Shown here in pieces: positions 44,702-56,285 of a stretch of 64,000 bases of DNA. The position numbers were made by a program, and so were the translations under genes. Under the pieces are notes generated by a model. The model searched no databases. It saw only the letters and a program-made list of their open reading frames with translations, and had not been told where the DNA came from. Position 1 is the stretch's first letter. Each line of letters starts with the position of its first letter. The stretch comes from Mycoemilia scoparia (taxonomy: Eukaryota; Kickxellomycota; Kickxellomycetes; Kickxellales; Kickxellaceae), in assembly GCA_027575805.1 (NCBI GenBank), contig JANBPU010000053.1:23275-87274 (forward strand), written 5' to 3'.

Positions 44702-45053
44702 GAATATCATTATTTTTTGAAATAATTGAAGCTTTTTTCTGTCTTTTCTGATTATGATGATAGTAATAATAAAACGTGTGGTGAGATTTCATTTGGGATC
44801 GGATGTATGGTAGGTAAAAATGGGTTCTCTGATTTTGGCCCAATAGCAGGCAAATTTGTATGCAACTCCAGAGGACCCATCATTTTTGCCTAATGTCATA
44901 TGATATCAGACTATTTAAAACAAAAGCTTTCTGACTAAAATCCCTAACATTCTTTCAGACTTTATTGTGTATCAACCCTAAAGAAAAATCCTAATAAATC
45001 ACACTAATTATATACTCTCCTATACAGGGATTATACTTCAACACAAAAACAAA
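44702..45053. other. Spacer between convergent genes
   Basis: Contains family C copy C3. Nothing else seen. Confidence 0.5.
44813..44890. repeat. Family C palindromic repeat, copy C3
   Basis: About 75 bp with complementary ends: AAAAATGGGTTCTCTGATTT at the left and CAGAGGACCCATCATTTTT at the right. Best-preserved family C copy. No ORF. Confidence 0.6.
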
Positions 45054-45905
45054 CTAGAACCACAATTGCTTCGCTGCTTTTTCTTCTATAATACTCCAAA
45101 GGAAAGAAGTAAAGATTTTTTCAATCTTCCCAGGTTTGCCATTTCTGCAAACTTCATCTGGTTTATACTCTCTGAAATAAACCTGGTAATTTTGGGACTT
45201 AATAAAGTCATCATCAGGGTCATACATTCTATCAATCAATGTTTCATGGCACACATAGATTCGGTTATACAAAACTAGCTGATCATCTTCTTCAACTGTC
45301 TTATAAAACTTTATGACTGAGTCGGTCTTTTTAGACAGATATCCCTCGAAGAACTCCAGGATTTTCTGTTTACCTTTAGCTTCCGAATCAATAGCCTTAC
45401 CACCTGTATCTTGGCGAAAATAGTTCACATTGGTGATGACATCAATGAGACTACGAGAAAAATTGCAATAGCTATTGAATGTCTTTTTTAAGCCTCTACG
45501 ACTATTTTCATGTTTACTTTCAACCATAAGGAGAAGGTCCAAAATGTAATCACGCTTTGTATTAAGAGATAACCGGGTTTCACCAAATTCGGTCCAACCA
45601 AGAAATTCAAAGTGCATATGAATTAAACCAGAAAGCACGTTTTTGTGATAATCAGTCAAGATGGCCCTGAATTGGTCAGCTGGAATATCTCCTTTAATGA
45701 AATCTTTATAAGCATATTTTAAGTCATTGAAGGATGATTCAAGGAATTTTTCGAGGATGTATTTAAGGTCATCTAGAGAGTCTTTGGTGACTCCATGGCT
45801 ATTGATGCTGGTATGGTTCAAAAGAACACACATGCAGTACTGGAACTGATCGAACAATTCCTGACATGTAATGCTATTTATGGTTAGGAGCTTTGGGGCT
45901 TCCAT
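45054..45905 (-). CDS. Unrecognised 283-aa protein
   Basis: Single-exon frame of 283 aa with ordinary, non-repetitive composition, rich in Tyr, Phe, Asp and Lys and predicted by eye to be mostly helical. No signal peptide or membrane segment. N-terminus MEAPKLLTINSITCQELFDQ. Other recognisable stretches are GLIHMHFEFLGWTEFGETRL and FFEGYLSKKTDSVIKFYKT. Its length and composition make a chance frame very unlikely. I do not recognise a family or catalytic motif. It is convergent with BCP1 (352 bp apart). A CATA/TGTG-rich leader lies upstream of the ATG. Confidence 0.75.
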   Translation of the reverse strand: MEAPKLLTINSITCQELFDQFQYCMCVLLNHTSINSHGVTKDSLDDLKYILEKFLESSFNDLKYAYKDFIKGDIPADQFRAILTDYHKNVLSGLIHMHFEFLGWTEFGETRLSLNTKRDYILDLLLMVESKHENSRRGLKKTFNSYCNFSRSLIDVITNVNYFRQDTGGKAIDSEAKGKQKILEFFEGYLSKKTDSVIKFYKTVEEDDQLVLYNRIYVCHETLIDRMYDPDDDFIKSQNYQVYFREYKPDEVCRNGKPGKIEKIFTSFLWSIIEEKAAKQLWF

Positions 45906-46161
45906 TGTGTATGTTTGGGTTTACGCAATCGGGGGCTTAGGATTGTAGTGGGTTTGTGTGGGTATGCGGGAGCTGTGGAGAAGTGAACTGGCGTGGGGTA
46001 GGGAAATATGTATGTATGTGTAGTTGATGGAGTCAAAAGATGAAGAAAAGCAATCATTAGAGAAAACAGCTGGTTATATAGACTCTTGAAAATGTAAGAA
46101 AACTCACAAAAATATTTTTGCAAATAATAATTTTTTCACATTGCAAAGTCTAAAAACAACT

Positions 46162-46282
46162 ATATGGGTAATAATTTTTGAAGGGTGAAAGTTTACTAGT
46201 AAAACTAGACATCCATTTGGCTGTGATTGCCTCTATAATCATTGGTCACCAAAATTCACCCTTCAAAGACTATTGCCCATAT
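46162..46282 (+). mobile_element. Family A element, full-length copy A10
   Basis: 121 bp, the best consensus-like copy: starts ATATGGGTAATAATTTTTGA, then AGGGTGAAAGTTTACTAGTA; ends TTCAAAGACTATTGCCCATA then T. Core CATTTGGCTGTGATTGCCTC. Same length as A1-A3. Confidence 0.9.
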
Positions 46283-46458
46283 TTTATACAAAAGAAAATT
46301 GTGGCTACAAGATTATGACAATGATGACCATGATTTTGAAATTTTTTGGAAATAAAAATATTGGTAATCATAAATATTGTAAACTATTTTTTGCAACATT
46401 TGGTCAGAGTTCACATGTGGGCTTAGGCAAGAATGGCTCCCCAGGAATTATATGTTGA

Positions 46459-46580
46459 ATATGTGTGATGATTTATGAAAAGTGGTAATTTTCTAATAAA
46501 TGGTGGCTATCCATTTGGCTGTAATTGCTCCCTTGATAACTGGCCTCCAAAAATCACCCTTCAAAAATTATGATCCATAT
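46459..46580 (+). mobile_element. Family A element, diverged copy A11
   Basis: 122 bp. The left end is degraded (ATATGTGTGATGATTTATGA); the right end is CAAAAATTATGATCCATAT. Core CATTTGGCTGTAATTGCTCC. Confidence 0.75.
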
Positions 46581-47262
46581 GGATTTTGGGGACCTGCTAT
46601 TAGCCAAAAACTACTCTTTCATCGGAACATTATTTGTGAATTACACGACATGAGTGTGCAACACAGAGCCATGTAAACGACATATATGCCACAAATAGCA
46701 ACAGTTGCAACTTCATACAAAGATAAAAACAAATCCCTTTTTTGCTCATTTTTGCTGAAAATGTTGAGAGTTATCATTGCACATGTCTGTACACAATATT
46801 CAGCCCAGCAGCCACATATTCTCAATCTCATTTATTTGTAAACATAGTCCCTCATGTTAACATCGGTGATAATTTTTGAAAGGCCAATGCAAGACTCTGG
46901 TGAGTATGCCTACCTTTTTATTTGTTGCTACTTGGCAATTCTGGAGATTGTCAATTATACAAGAGAAGAGATCACCTCCATTGTTGCAATTGCACTCTCA
47001 TCTCAAAACAGCCAGATGTATAATTGAGCTTTCTCTTCTTTGTTCAAGTGGTGGCGCAGCCGAGTGTATTGCCAAAACATTTATGGAACAACACTCATGC
47101 TTATTTGGGTTCTAGTTTGAGCAGAATGAATGGTCTGTAGTTGGTTAGTTGAGACCGTTGGCTTGAGTTTTGTCAGACCACTCGGAATTCCAAGTTCATC
47201 ATATTCAAAGCCCCTACTGCTAGTGCTGTTTCTCCATGAGCCAGATCCCAGCTCAGAATAGC

Positions 47263-47270
47263 ATATATAA
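47263..47270 (+). promoter_or_regulatory. Candidate TATA box of the small secreted protein gene
   Basis: ATATATAA about 150 bp upstream of the ATG at 47419. Confidence 0.4.
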
Positions 47271-47418
47271 GCTGGCAACTGGAAAGCATTTTCCTTGATT
47301 TGTACAAGTTCCCTTTCAACTACCTTTCCTATATAATCTGTCCCCCCAAATTTGATAGAGCACAGTTATTGTATAATTATTATCTGATTTATTTTATACA
47401 TACACCCTCACGTATACA

Positions 47419-47797
47419 ATGCACTTCATCAAGTTCACCGCTATCTCCGTCTTGGCTTTTGCCCTCGCTACTGTTGCTGCCCCAGTCGATAATGGGAGCA
47501 ATGCTGTTGCTGCTAACGTCAAGCAACAAACTAACAATGTATCTGGAGACGACAAAGAGCTTTTGGTTGCTAAACTCAAGAAGAGTATTGCTAAAGTCTT
47601 TCGCCATATTAATGTATCGCATTAAGTTTGACAAAGGCAATGCCAATCTTGCTAGTGTCATTGATCAACTTTTTAACTCCGAAGGTTTTCTTTATAAGCT
47701 AACTACTATCATCGACAGGATCCTTGATCATATTCCAATCTTTTATGGTTATATTAGAAATTTAATAGAGTTCTTGAACACACACAATTCAGCCTAA
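47419..47797 (+). pseudogene. Small secreted protein, reading frame broken near 47620
   Basis: Signal peptide MHFIKFTAISVLAFALATVA followed by APVDNGSNAVAANVKQQTNN and DDKELLVAKLKKSIAKVF; the frame then stops at 47623-47625. The next frame continues without interruption as IKFDKGNANLASVIDQLFNS ... LIEFLNTHNSA, stop 47795-47797, a helical, hydrophobic pattern that fits the same protein (about 115 aa in all). Two readings are possible: a one-base frameshift, or removal of a 31-bp GT-AG segment (47591-47621 region, GTCTTTCGCC...ATTAAG), which would join the frames but is shorter than any other intron seen here. No known family. A leader-related relic lies at 17994-18266. Confidence 0.6.
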
Positions 47798-48437
47798 TAT
47801 ACCGGCAATACAAGATGTTTTGTCCAAGTTATTATTAAAGTTGACTAAAGATTATATTGCTAACCTATCTTCTGCCTGATATCCTTGATGGGCCAAAATG
47901 GGAGCACCTGGATGTTTGTGGTGGTCACTACTTTTACTCCGTTAATATTTCTGTTATTTGAACTAAATTTTTACTGTTCTCCCTAATCTACAAAGTTCAC
48001 ATGGTAATATTTTTCTTGCTACACATAAATTTGAAATCCAAAGTTCTCTCTCTATCTACAACTCTTTTGGGTTACTAAAAATCACTCCCTCTATATTGAA
48101 TATGGATCATAATTTTTGAAGAGCGCCTTTTGGAGACCAATGATCAAAGGGGCACAGTTATATAACCAAAAGAGTGGCCACACAACACAGTCTATTAGAA
48201 AATGGTTGTCCTTCAAAAACTATTACCCATATTTTTGTTCGAGTTTTTGGATTATTAGAGAAAATCCAAAGTTGGGTTTATTAAACCATAATTGCTATCT
48301 GGATTGATGGATAGTTGGTTGGTTGAAATGGACCATGATATTAATCTACATTAAAAAAGCTTAATTATTGGTTTAGATATATTCGACTCAACTTTTTAAC
48401 AACCACCTAGATACGGATATACTAATATTTAAACATA
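47798..48437. other. Intergenic spacer with family A copy A12
   Basis: No gene. Contains the element at 48100-48232. Confidence 0.55.
48100..48232 (-). mobile_element. Family A element, diverged copy A12
   Basis: 133 bp, ends ATATGGATCATAATTTTTGA and TTCAAAAACTATTACCCATA then T. The interior is strongly diverged but keeps GGAGACCAATGATCAAAGGG in reverse orientation. Confidence 0.75.
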
Positions 48438-50181
48438 ATGGTCTTGGCACCAGAATCACTAGCTTCACTTGACACTGAACTAAACGCCGATTGTGTTGAA
48501 TTCTATCCATCCTTATTAAATGAGGATATCGATGATCCTTCAGTAAACCAAAGGTTTGTGATCGGAACATATCAACTAGAAGAATCCAATGGACAAAGAT
48601 ATAACACAAATGAAGAAGAAGAAAAAGAAAAAGATGGGGGAAGAGGGCGTGAGAAACAGCAGAGAAAGGGAAGGTTATTGGTTTGTGATCCAGTCCCACA
48701 ACAAGATGATAAGCAAAACTATAAAATGTAAGAAAGTGCTGAAAATTGCAAAAAGCTCTATTCAAATTCTAAACTAATTGTTATACCAATGCTGCTAATG
48801 GTGATGACAGTGTAGAGCGTCAAAGAATCGATACATGCGCGATATTTGATATCAAATGGTAACAAACTATTTGTTTGATATTTATACAACATAACAGCTC
48901 AAGCATCGAATTAATCCTAATCGTTTAAATTTAAATTTTTGCAGGAGCTATCAATTGATTAATGGGAAAATGGTTCTGGGTTTAGCAGGTGCTGATGGAT
49001 ATTTGCACTTGTTTTCCGTAAATGAACAAACCAGATTATTAGAAAAGCTAGATTGCTTTGGAGCTATGCAAGAATGTGTTGATGATGGGGCATTGTGTTT
49101 ATCGCTAGATTGGTCTAATCGTGTATTTAAAGGGCAAGTAATTATAACTAGATCAATACATGTATGTGTATTGTTGGTATTTCATTAATTTAAAAAGTAA
49201 ACTAACTGGATATTTTTTATTTATATTGTAGTGAACAAACTGAGATTGCAGCATCATATAGTAATGGGAAGATTGGTGTATATTCACTAGAAACAGGACA
49301 GACCACAGGATCTTTTAATATTAAGACCACATGCAATAGTGAAGAAGATGAGGCTGGAGATTGTTTATGGAGTGGACATGATTTCGAAGCCTGGATTGCG
49401 GCTTTTGATTATTGGTCACCACATATTGTATATTCTGGTAAGTAGTTTCACAATTTATCAAGTGAACAAACAAACAAACAAAAAGATAAAGTATAAATAC
49501 GAATTTTAAATAAATTATATAAAAATAGGCGGTGATGACGCCAAATTAAGAGGTTGGGATCGTAGAATCAGCCCAAGGTCTCCATCCTCAATGTTTACAT
49601 CACGAAAACATGAAGCCGGGGTTTGCAGTATTCAGTCCAATTTCCATTGCCAATATTTGTTAGCAACCGGAAGGTAAGAATCAACCAGTTTTGGGGTTTT
49701 TTTGCATAATAGTGAACTAGCCGCACTAATCATATTTTGCATTATGTATACTAACAAAAATATCATTTACAAACGTTTTAGCTATGATGAACATGCCTTG
49801 ATATGGGATACTAGAAATATGAAACGTCCATTGGGGGATTGGCATGTTGGTGGTGGAGTTTGGAGATTAAAATGGCATCCTACCGATCCATCATTGCTCT
49901 TAGCTGCCGGCATGCATAATGGATTCCATGTTGCAAAGATCAATCCCAACATGCAGTCAATTGATATTGTGGTTGATAATGCTAATGTTGAAAAGAAATC
50001 TCTTGTTGACGGTGATATTTCGCAGAGTACTTTAGTCAATCCAGTAGCCGAGTTCATGGATCATGAATCATTAGCTTATGGAGTAGATTGGTGTCAAAAT
50101 AATAATGCTGGTAGAGATCCTTGTTCGCTTATAGGATCCAGTTCTTTCTATGACCATATTTTCCATCTGTGGAAAGTTTAG
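48438..50181 (+). CDS. DPH7: Dph7, diphthine methyl ester hydrolase (WD40)
   Basis: Six exons: 48438-48727, 48811-48858, 48945-49133, 49232-49437, 49529-49673 and 49782-50181; phases consistent, 425 aa. The intron after exon 3 is GC-AG (donor GCAAGT at 49134), the others GT-AG. WD40 repeats are visible: GLAGADGYLHLFSV, ASYSNGKIGVYSL, the family signature SGGDDAKLRGWDRR, ATGSYDEHALIWDTRN, and GSSSFYDHIFHLWKV at the end. Known role: a demethylase step in diphthamide synthesis on elongation factor 2, the residue recognised by ADP-ribosylating toxins; it removes the methyl ester so the final amidation can occur. A charged Glu/Lys-rich insert lies in exon 1 (about residues 58-75). Convergent with Dr1, 226 bp apart. 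Confidence 0.93.
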
Positions 50182-50407
50182 TGCTCAAAAAAATCATGCT
50201 TGTCAAGTATGATCATAGTCATCTTTGGATTGGGATTATTACTAGCATTTACTTTAATTTATAATAAATAAACTGGAATACACAGTAGTTGTAACAAAAA
50301 TATGTATAGATGTATGTATTTAATAAATGAAATTACAAATGAATTGGGCTTGATATAATAAGTTTGGTATATTTCCTTTTATGTTTGTTCTGTGTGTAGG
50401 TATGAGG

Positions 50408-51328
50408 CTACTGTGGTTGTTGCTGCTGTTGTTGGAATTGTTGACGTGCTTGTTTAAACAGCTCTTCTTGGGCCTTTCGAAGTTCTTCGTCCGACATTCC
50501 CGAATTGTTATTTTTGGCATTCTTTTTGCTCCGATCCTATAACAGTTGGCATTTATATAAGTGTATAGAATTTTAATAAGTAAACCACTGCATAAATGGA
50601 TATATATATATAGTTTATAACATTGTGAGAAGGGTTAATACAAAAGAGAATGCAATTAGTATACAAACCTTTTTCTGTTGTTTTTGATGCTCTTCATAAG
50701 CCTCTTTGACTTCTTCTATGTATTTTTCAAATCCCAAGTCCTATAATAATAATGATAAAGCAGTCATTAAAATCAATTCATAAATATACATATTTATTTA
50801 CAATTCAAGCAAACGTTTGATAACAACGATTATAGTTACAGCTTACTTTCAAAGCGGATAATACATGCTCAGGCGCAATAGTTTTTTTGGATTCTTTTTC
50901 ACAAATATCATTAGATTCCGATGCAACCAAATGAATAAACTCTAAATGTAAAATAGTAATATTGTCATTCATTATATACCCCAAAGTTTATCGTATTACC
51001 TTTCTAACATTATTCATGTATATTTATAGAATACACATACCATTACAACAGTCAATTAACATATCCCTCGTTTCCTTTGTGCATGCAATGTCTTTGGGAA
51101 GCATTTCTCCAATAAGCTTGTATACGGTGGCTAAATTAAACACATACACAAAAAAGGCAAGTTGGAAATTGGTATAAATTTGGGAGTGTGTTTGTGTGGC
51201 GGAAGGTATATATATATATACACTACTAATGCTTATTATAATATAGTAGTTATTGTCGTTTTTTATATACCTCTTGGAAGTGAAAGCTCGTCATCGACAC
51301 CTGCGCCAGAGTTCTCGTAGTCACTCAT
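50408..51328 (-). CDS. Dr1 / NC2-beta, negative cofactor 2 subunit
   Basis: Five exons on the minus strand: 51271-51328, 51041-51130, 50847-50941, 50669-50740 and 50408-50536; all GT-AG, phases consistent, 147 aa. Starts MSDYENSGAGVDDELSLPRA. The histone-fold domain (about residues 18-95) contains IGEMLPKDIACTKETRDMLI and NEFIHLVASESNDICEKESK, then KTIAPEHVLSALKDLGFEKY. The C-terminal part has basic DRSKKNAKNNNS, then MSDEELRKAQEELFKQARQQ and a Gln-rich end. Known role: pairs with NC2-alpha (DRAP1), binds TBP on promoters and blocks TFIIA/TFIIB entry, acting as both repressor and activator. Close to yeast Ncb2 and animal DR1 in length. Confidence 0.95.
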
Positions 51329-51770
51329 TTTATAATATCAATAGGTAGAAATGCTGTTATTTAAAAAAGAGAAAGTAAAATAAAGTTGTAACACTGGGGC
51401 TTTTACAAAAATAATCAATTTAAACTCTCATTTTGTGTTTGTTCTTTGTTGTGGTGAGAGAGAGAGTGTGTGTGTCAACTGATCAAAAAACGTATAATCA
51501 GATTAGATTATCATTAAAAATGCCTTTACTTTCTTAGTGTAGTAGTAGTAGTAGTAAAGCAGTTGTTTGGCATAAATAAGCAAAATGAATTTTATAGATA
51601 GAGAGAGAGTTAAAAAAGTAAATGGGGGATAGTAGAAGAGATAAGAGGGGAAGTGAAGAAAATATCAAAAAGAAAGTATGAATTATATATAAATATATTT
51701 CAATTTATTCTAAAAAAACAAAATACCATCAGAATAATTATTATCAATACTATATAATAATCGGGTGCTA

Positions 51771-54257
51771 TTACTTGTAGAGCCAAGGATGCATTAACGC
51801 AACTTCAGCTTTAACTCTATTCCTTGGATTAATAGCCAGCATAGGCATCAAGAAATCAGTCAATTCGTTGGCATCGGGTCTCGAAAATCCGTATTCTTCA
51901 TACAACAAATCTTCCAAGTACAATGGATTTAATCGAGGAATGTGCCTTAATTGACCATGTCGATTAAAGAACTCTGAGCTATAGCGACCAGATCTAGCAA
52001 AAGGTTTAGAGAAAGGACCCAAAGTTTCCATGATCTGGGCAAGATGGTCCTCATCCTTATCAAATCTATCCCCAGAGTGAGGCTCAAAGAGATACTCGCC
52101 AGTCAGGAGTTCGAAAATTAGACAGGCGCATGACCAGATATCAGCAGTCTCGTCCCATTTCGCGCCGATTATCACTTCGGGTGATCGATATTGGCGTGTT
52201 TGGATGTCCTCTGTGAAATGCTTTTGTTTCCAGGTTGCGTTACCCAGATCGGCTATTTTTACACGAAGACCTCGACTTGATGCGACTACGCTGGTGCCGT
52301 TGTTGTTATTGTTGATATCGGCAGTTATGGCTGTAGCTGGGTTGTTGTTGTTATTATTATTATTGTTAAATTCTGGAGGTTGTTGATTTTTGTTGTTCGA
52401 CGTGTTGATGATATGTGTTTGTGGATTTAATGTAGACAATTGGTCACCAACATTGAATCCATTGAAATTCCTTTCGAGTGATCCAAGTTGCGAAGAGGGT
52501 TTTGTTACATTTGTAGGAGATTCAATATCCATTTTGTTTTTGGATCCACTGCTGTTGCTATCATTACGAAGTCCACTGCCACGTGCAGGAGTAGTTGATT
52601 TTGAAGATTTGCTGCCACCACCAACAGTATTGCTATTGTGTCGGGGAGATCCTGGAGGCTCGGGTGAAGGCTCAATCGAATGGGCTCTAGAAACTGCCCC
52701 GCTGTTTGAAACACTCCAGCTTTCTTGAATAAATTTATGAGGCTGTATTTCAGTACCAAGCTGGAAGCTTCCACTAGGATTATTAATATTCGCACTTGAT
52801 TTCTTCTTTGTTGGAGTGCTTATTTTCTGTGTTGTTGTTGTTGTTGTTGTTGCTGCTACTGCAGCCGGTTGGACGAGTTGATTCTTTTGGGCCAGTTCTC
52901 TTCGAATAACATCTTCAACATTATCGATACACACCAAAATGTTTTCCGGTTTAAGATCAGTGTGGATTATGCCACATACCCCGTGCATGTAAGCCAGGCC
53001 GCGTAATATTTGTCGACTAATTTTCTTTACGAGTGGAACAGGCAAACCTTGGACTTTACTATCTGTTGGTCCACTACCACCACCACCACCACCTCCTCCT
53101 CCTCCTGAAGTTGTGTGTTTTATATTAGCGGGATAAGATGAGGAAGAAGCAGTATTGATCCGCATTTCACCATTTTTAGAAGCATCTGGGTTATGTGGGA
53201 TTTGGGAAGATTGGCCTTCACCAACCATTTTCGGATCATTTCTGGCCGCATTGAGAGCAGCTGTAAGCGAATGGTACTGTTCTGAATTCCTCAACAACGA
53301 TAGCAAATTTTCGCCCAAAACCTCAAATACCATACATACATGGCGACCATGGGGACCCGAATGCTCGAAATCGTCGAGCAATTCAACAACATGGGGCCGG
53401 CCATAGTGAGTTTCCGAGGCAACGGCCACACGTGCACACAGCTTAACCTCGTCTTTAGCCGCCTCAGTATAATGGCTGGCGGACTTGACGACTTTTAGGG
53501 CAACGTGGATATCGCGATGGCTGTCATAGGCCAGCCACACAGTTGAGAAATGGCCCCAACCCAGTTTCCGAACGACTATATAGCGATGGTCCTTGAATCT
53601 GTCACCGATGCTTATTGGGTGATATCCGCCCTTCCGATAGTCGCTGACATCCTCCTCGTCTGACAAATGGCTTCCGCCGCCGTTGTTGCTGTTAATTTCA
53701 CCTTCGTCGCTGGTAATCGGTCTTGAATCGTCATTATCATCGCATATATTACTGTCGTTGCGGTAGTAATGGTGGTTATGGTGGTGTTCAGACGGGTGCT
53801 GAGAATAGTGACCGTTGTTTAATTTGTTATGGCTCGAGATGCCATCACCACTCTTTTTGGTGCCACCATGGCTGCTGCTATGATGGTGTGGCGATGAGTT
53901 ACTCAATTGGTTTCCTTTGCTACTACATAAATGCGTGTATACAAGGTTAGAGCTATAACACAAATAGAAATGTGCCTAAAGAGAGGGGGGAAAGAGAGAG
54001 AGAGAGATAGAGACTTACGTATTTTCATTGCGATCTTTTTGTGCATCCTTTGTTTTTAATAATTGTTGTTGTGATGGCGGTGGAGGAGGAGGAGGAATTT
54101 TTGGCTTGATCTTTTTTGCCATAGCTCTTCGTTTAGCATTAATAACTGCGCCTATACATTATTCATCAAATTGGTAAGCTCATGACTATGGAATTGATAA
54201 TTTATTAGCATGACTACTCCTCTGTATACAATAGTCTAATTGACACTTACCATTCAT
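51771..54257 (-). CDS. SRPK-type SR-protein kinase (Dsk1/Sky1 family)
   Basis: Three exons on the minus strand: 54251-54257 (ATGAATG only), 54019-54151, and one large exon starting at 53952 or 53922 and ending at 51771. Both acceptors keep the frame and differ by ten codons, giving 773 or 763 aa. N-terminus MNGAVINAKRRAMAKKIKPK then polyproline. Kinase motifs: GWGHFSTVWLAYD (P-loop), ALKVVKS, IIHTDLKPENILV (catalytic loop), KIADLGNATW (DLG), TRQYRSPEVIIGA, DIWSCACLIFELLTGEYLFE. As in other SRPKs, a long low-complexity spacer (about 200 residues) splits the two lobes after the catalytic loop. A second, Gly-rich insert lies in the N-lobe region. Known role: phosphorylates RS domains of SR splicing factors and controls their nuclear entry; the spacer governs localisation. 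Confidence 0.94.
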
Positions 54258-56112
54258 TATGTATATATATATATATATATATGTCTGTAAGGGTTTGCAA
54301 ATATTGAGTGTGTCCAATATAAATATAAGTATCTATGAATAACAATAACAATATGAGGCATAGAGAGAAGAAATGGGGGTGAATGAGGTTAGACAGGAGA
54401 AATGCAGAAATTCAGAATTGGCTTAAACCAAAAATAACAGATATGCGCATACATATTTGTATGTATGGTGAATGAACATGAATTTAAACAAGTTGGTTTA
54501 GACATACCTGTTGTTCTTTGTGTTTCCGTAGTCACTTGTTTGTGTATTGAATTTTAGAAGCGCTAACTGTTGTGGTTTTTGTGGGAGCTTATGTTTTGGC
54601 TGTGTCTAGCGACTATTCTTCCTGCTTGCTGGTGGTGATTATGGCAAAAGTCAAATGAAATTTAAATTCAAAATACTGTATGCTATACGCAGGCGACTTT
54701 TGGACAATATATATGATATATATATATATATGTATGTGTATGGAGACAGAGAGGTTATAAATGTACAGATAGGGATAAATAACTCAAAAGGTCACTTTTT
54801 GTCGTTGATTGAAGGGTTATAGGTGTATGTATGTTTTATCAAGTTAGTAGCTACTGTTGATAAAAGCAAAGTGACGAAAAGGAGAGAAAGAGGGACGGGC
54901 AATAAATAGAACAAAGAAGGACGAAGATAATTTTTGTCAAAGTGGGGGAGGAGGATTGGTTGGGTGTGTAAGAGAAAAAAGTTTGAGACTATATTGAAGT
55001 AAAAAGCCAGCTTGTGTTTGCAGAAAAAATTGTTGATGATGATGGGTGGAGAAGGGCAGGGCAGTAGTGGCCACAAGCAGCAAAATAACCAGAGCTTGTG
55101 ATAATGTAATATTGAATACAGGCAGACAAACTTGGGCTCTGCTTTGTGTACTTTAAAAATCTACCGTTTTAATTGTGTTTCGACTCTGATCTACAGCCAA
55201 AAACTACCCCTCTCTTTATTGTTTAGTCTCCCTCGCTATGATATTTTATGTGTCCCTTGTCTTGAAATTGCTGTAACAAAACTGAGAGCGAGTGGGGCTT
55301 TTTCTTATCGATTTGCAAGCTTACAAATAGAAAATTATGTTGGCTTGTGCAATGAATGTGCGGAGGAGGTGTGAGAGGGGCACAAGTAGTTTCCTTTTAG
55401 CAGTAATGGCGGTGGTGATGTGTGTTGCGGAGAGAGAGATTCTGGTAGTTTTATTATTGGCTGGACCAGTAAACTGCTTATTCAAAGCTACTGATGATGT
55501 TAGCAGGGAGATGACGACGACAACAACAACAACAGCAACTAGCCCTTCTCTTCTAAGATTATAAGGACGAGAGCAAATTTTTGGTTAATTTTCAAAAACT
55601 AAGCTACACAGAAAATAGACAGATCAACAGTTAATGCCCAGCGCTTACTAGACCCAAATTATTGTTAACATAGTCGTTGGTAATACCACACAGACACATA
55701 CAACAATTCATTTGCTATGAAGAGGACAATCAGGAGACGCTCCTAATCTAGCGCAGATCACTTTATAAATAACAATGCCTACTATGCTTGAGCTATGATC
55801 ACATATTATATCGACTATTAACTGGTGTAATATGGAATAAGCAAGCATAGGCCCTTTAACCAGTAGTATGGACCCGTGTATAATAATTTATGCGCATAGA
55901 GATGGATCGAGAGTGAGAGAGAGAGGCAAAATAGTACTGAATTGATAACCTCTAAGGTCGATCCAATGACAAACAACAAACTGTGGAGAGTGAATGGTTT
56001 TTAGCTTGTTACCCAAAAAAATAAGACACAGATGTCTTCACAAGTAGCCAAAGATTTCGATTAGATTGAACAAAGGCGCTTTGGCGCTACTCAATCATGT
56101 GAATGTGAATAC

Positions 56113-56285
56113 TTATTTGGCAGAGTAGTAGTCACCTCTAAAAGGGTGGTACTAGGATATTCCCTTGGATACCAGCCAATCATCACCGAGACTCCAGCTA
56201 AAATGTATGGGTTATTGGCTAATGTTCAGGGAATGTATGAGGGCGTATGTTTGTTCCCTTTTGGTGGAGAGCTTGTCATTTATTT
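56113..56285. mobile_element. Family B element, copy B3
   Basis: About 170 bp. Left end ACTTATTTGGCAGAGTAG with CCTCTAAAAGG; right end GTTCCCTTTTGGTGGAGAGC then TTGTCATTTAT. Interior CAGCCAATCATCACCGAGAC and CCAGCTAAAATGTATGGGTT match B1. Confidence 0.7.

Larger units (their letters stand above)
45906..47418. other. Intergenic spacer with two family A elements
   Basis: Holds copies A10 and A11, a lone family A-like end near 46865-46890 (GATAATTTTTGAAAGGCCA), and a TATA-like box for the next gene at 47263-47270. No supported gene. Confidence 0.5.
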
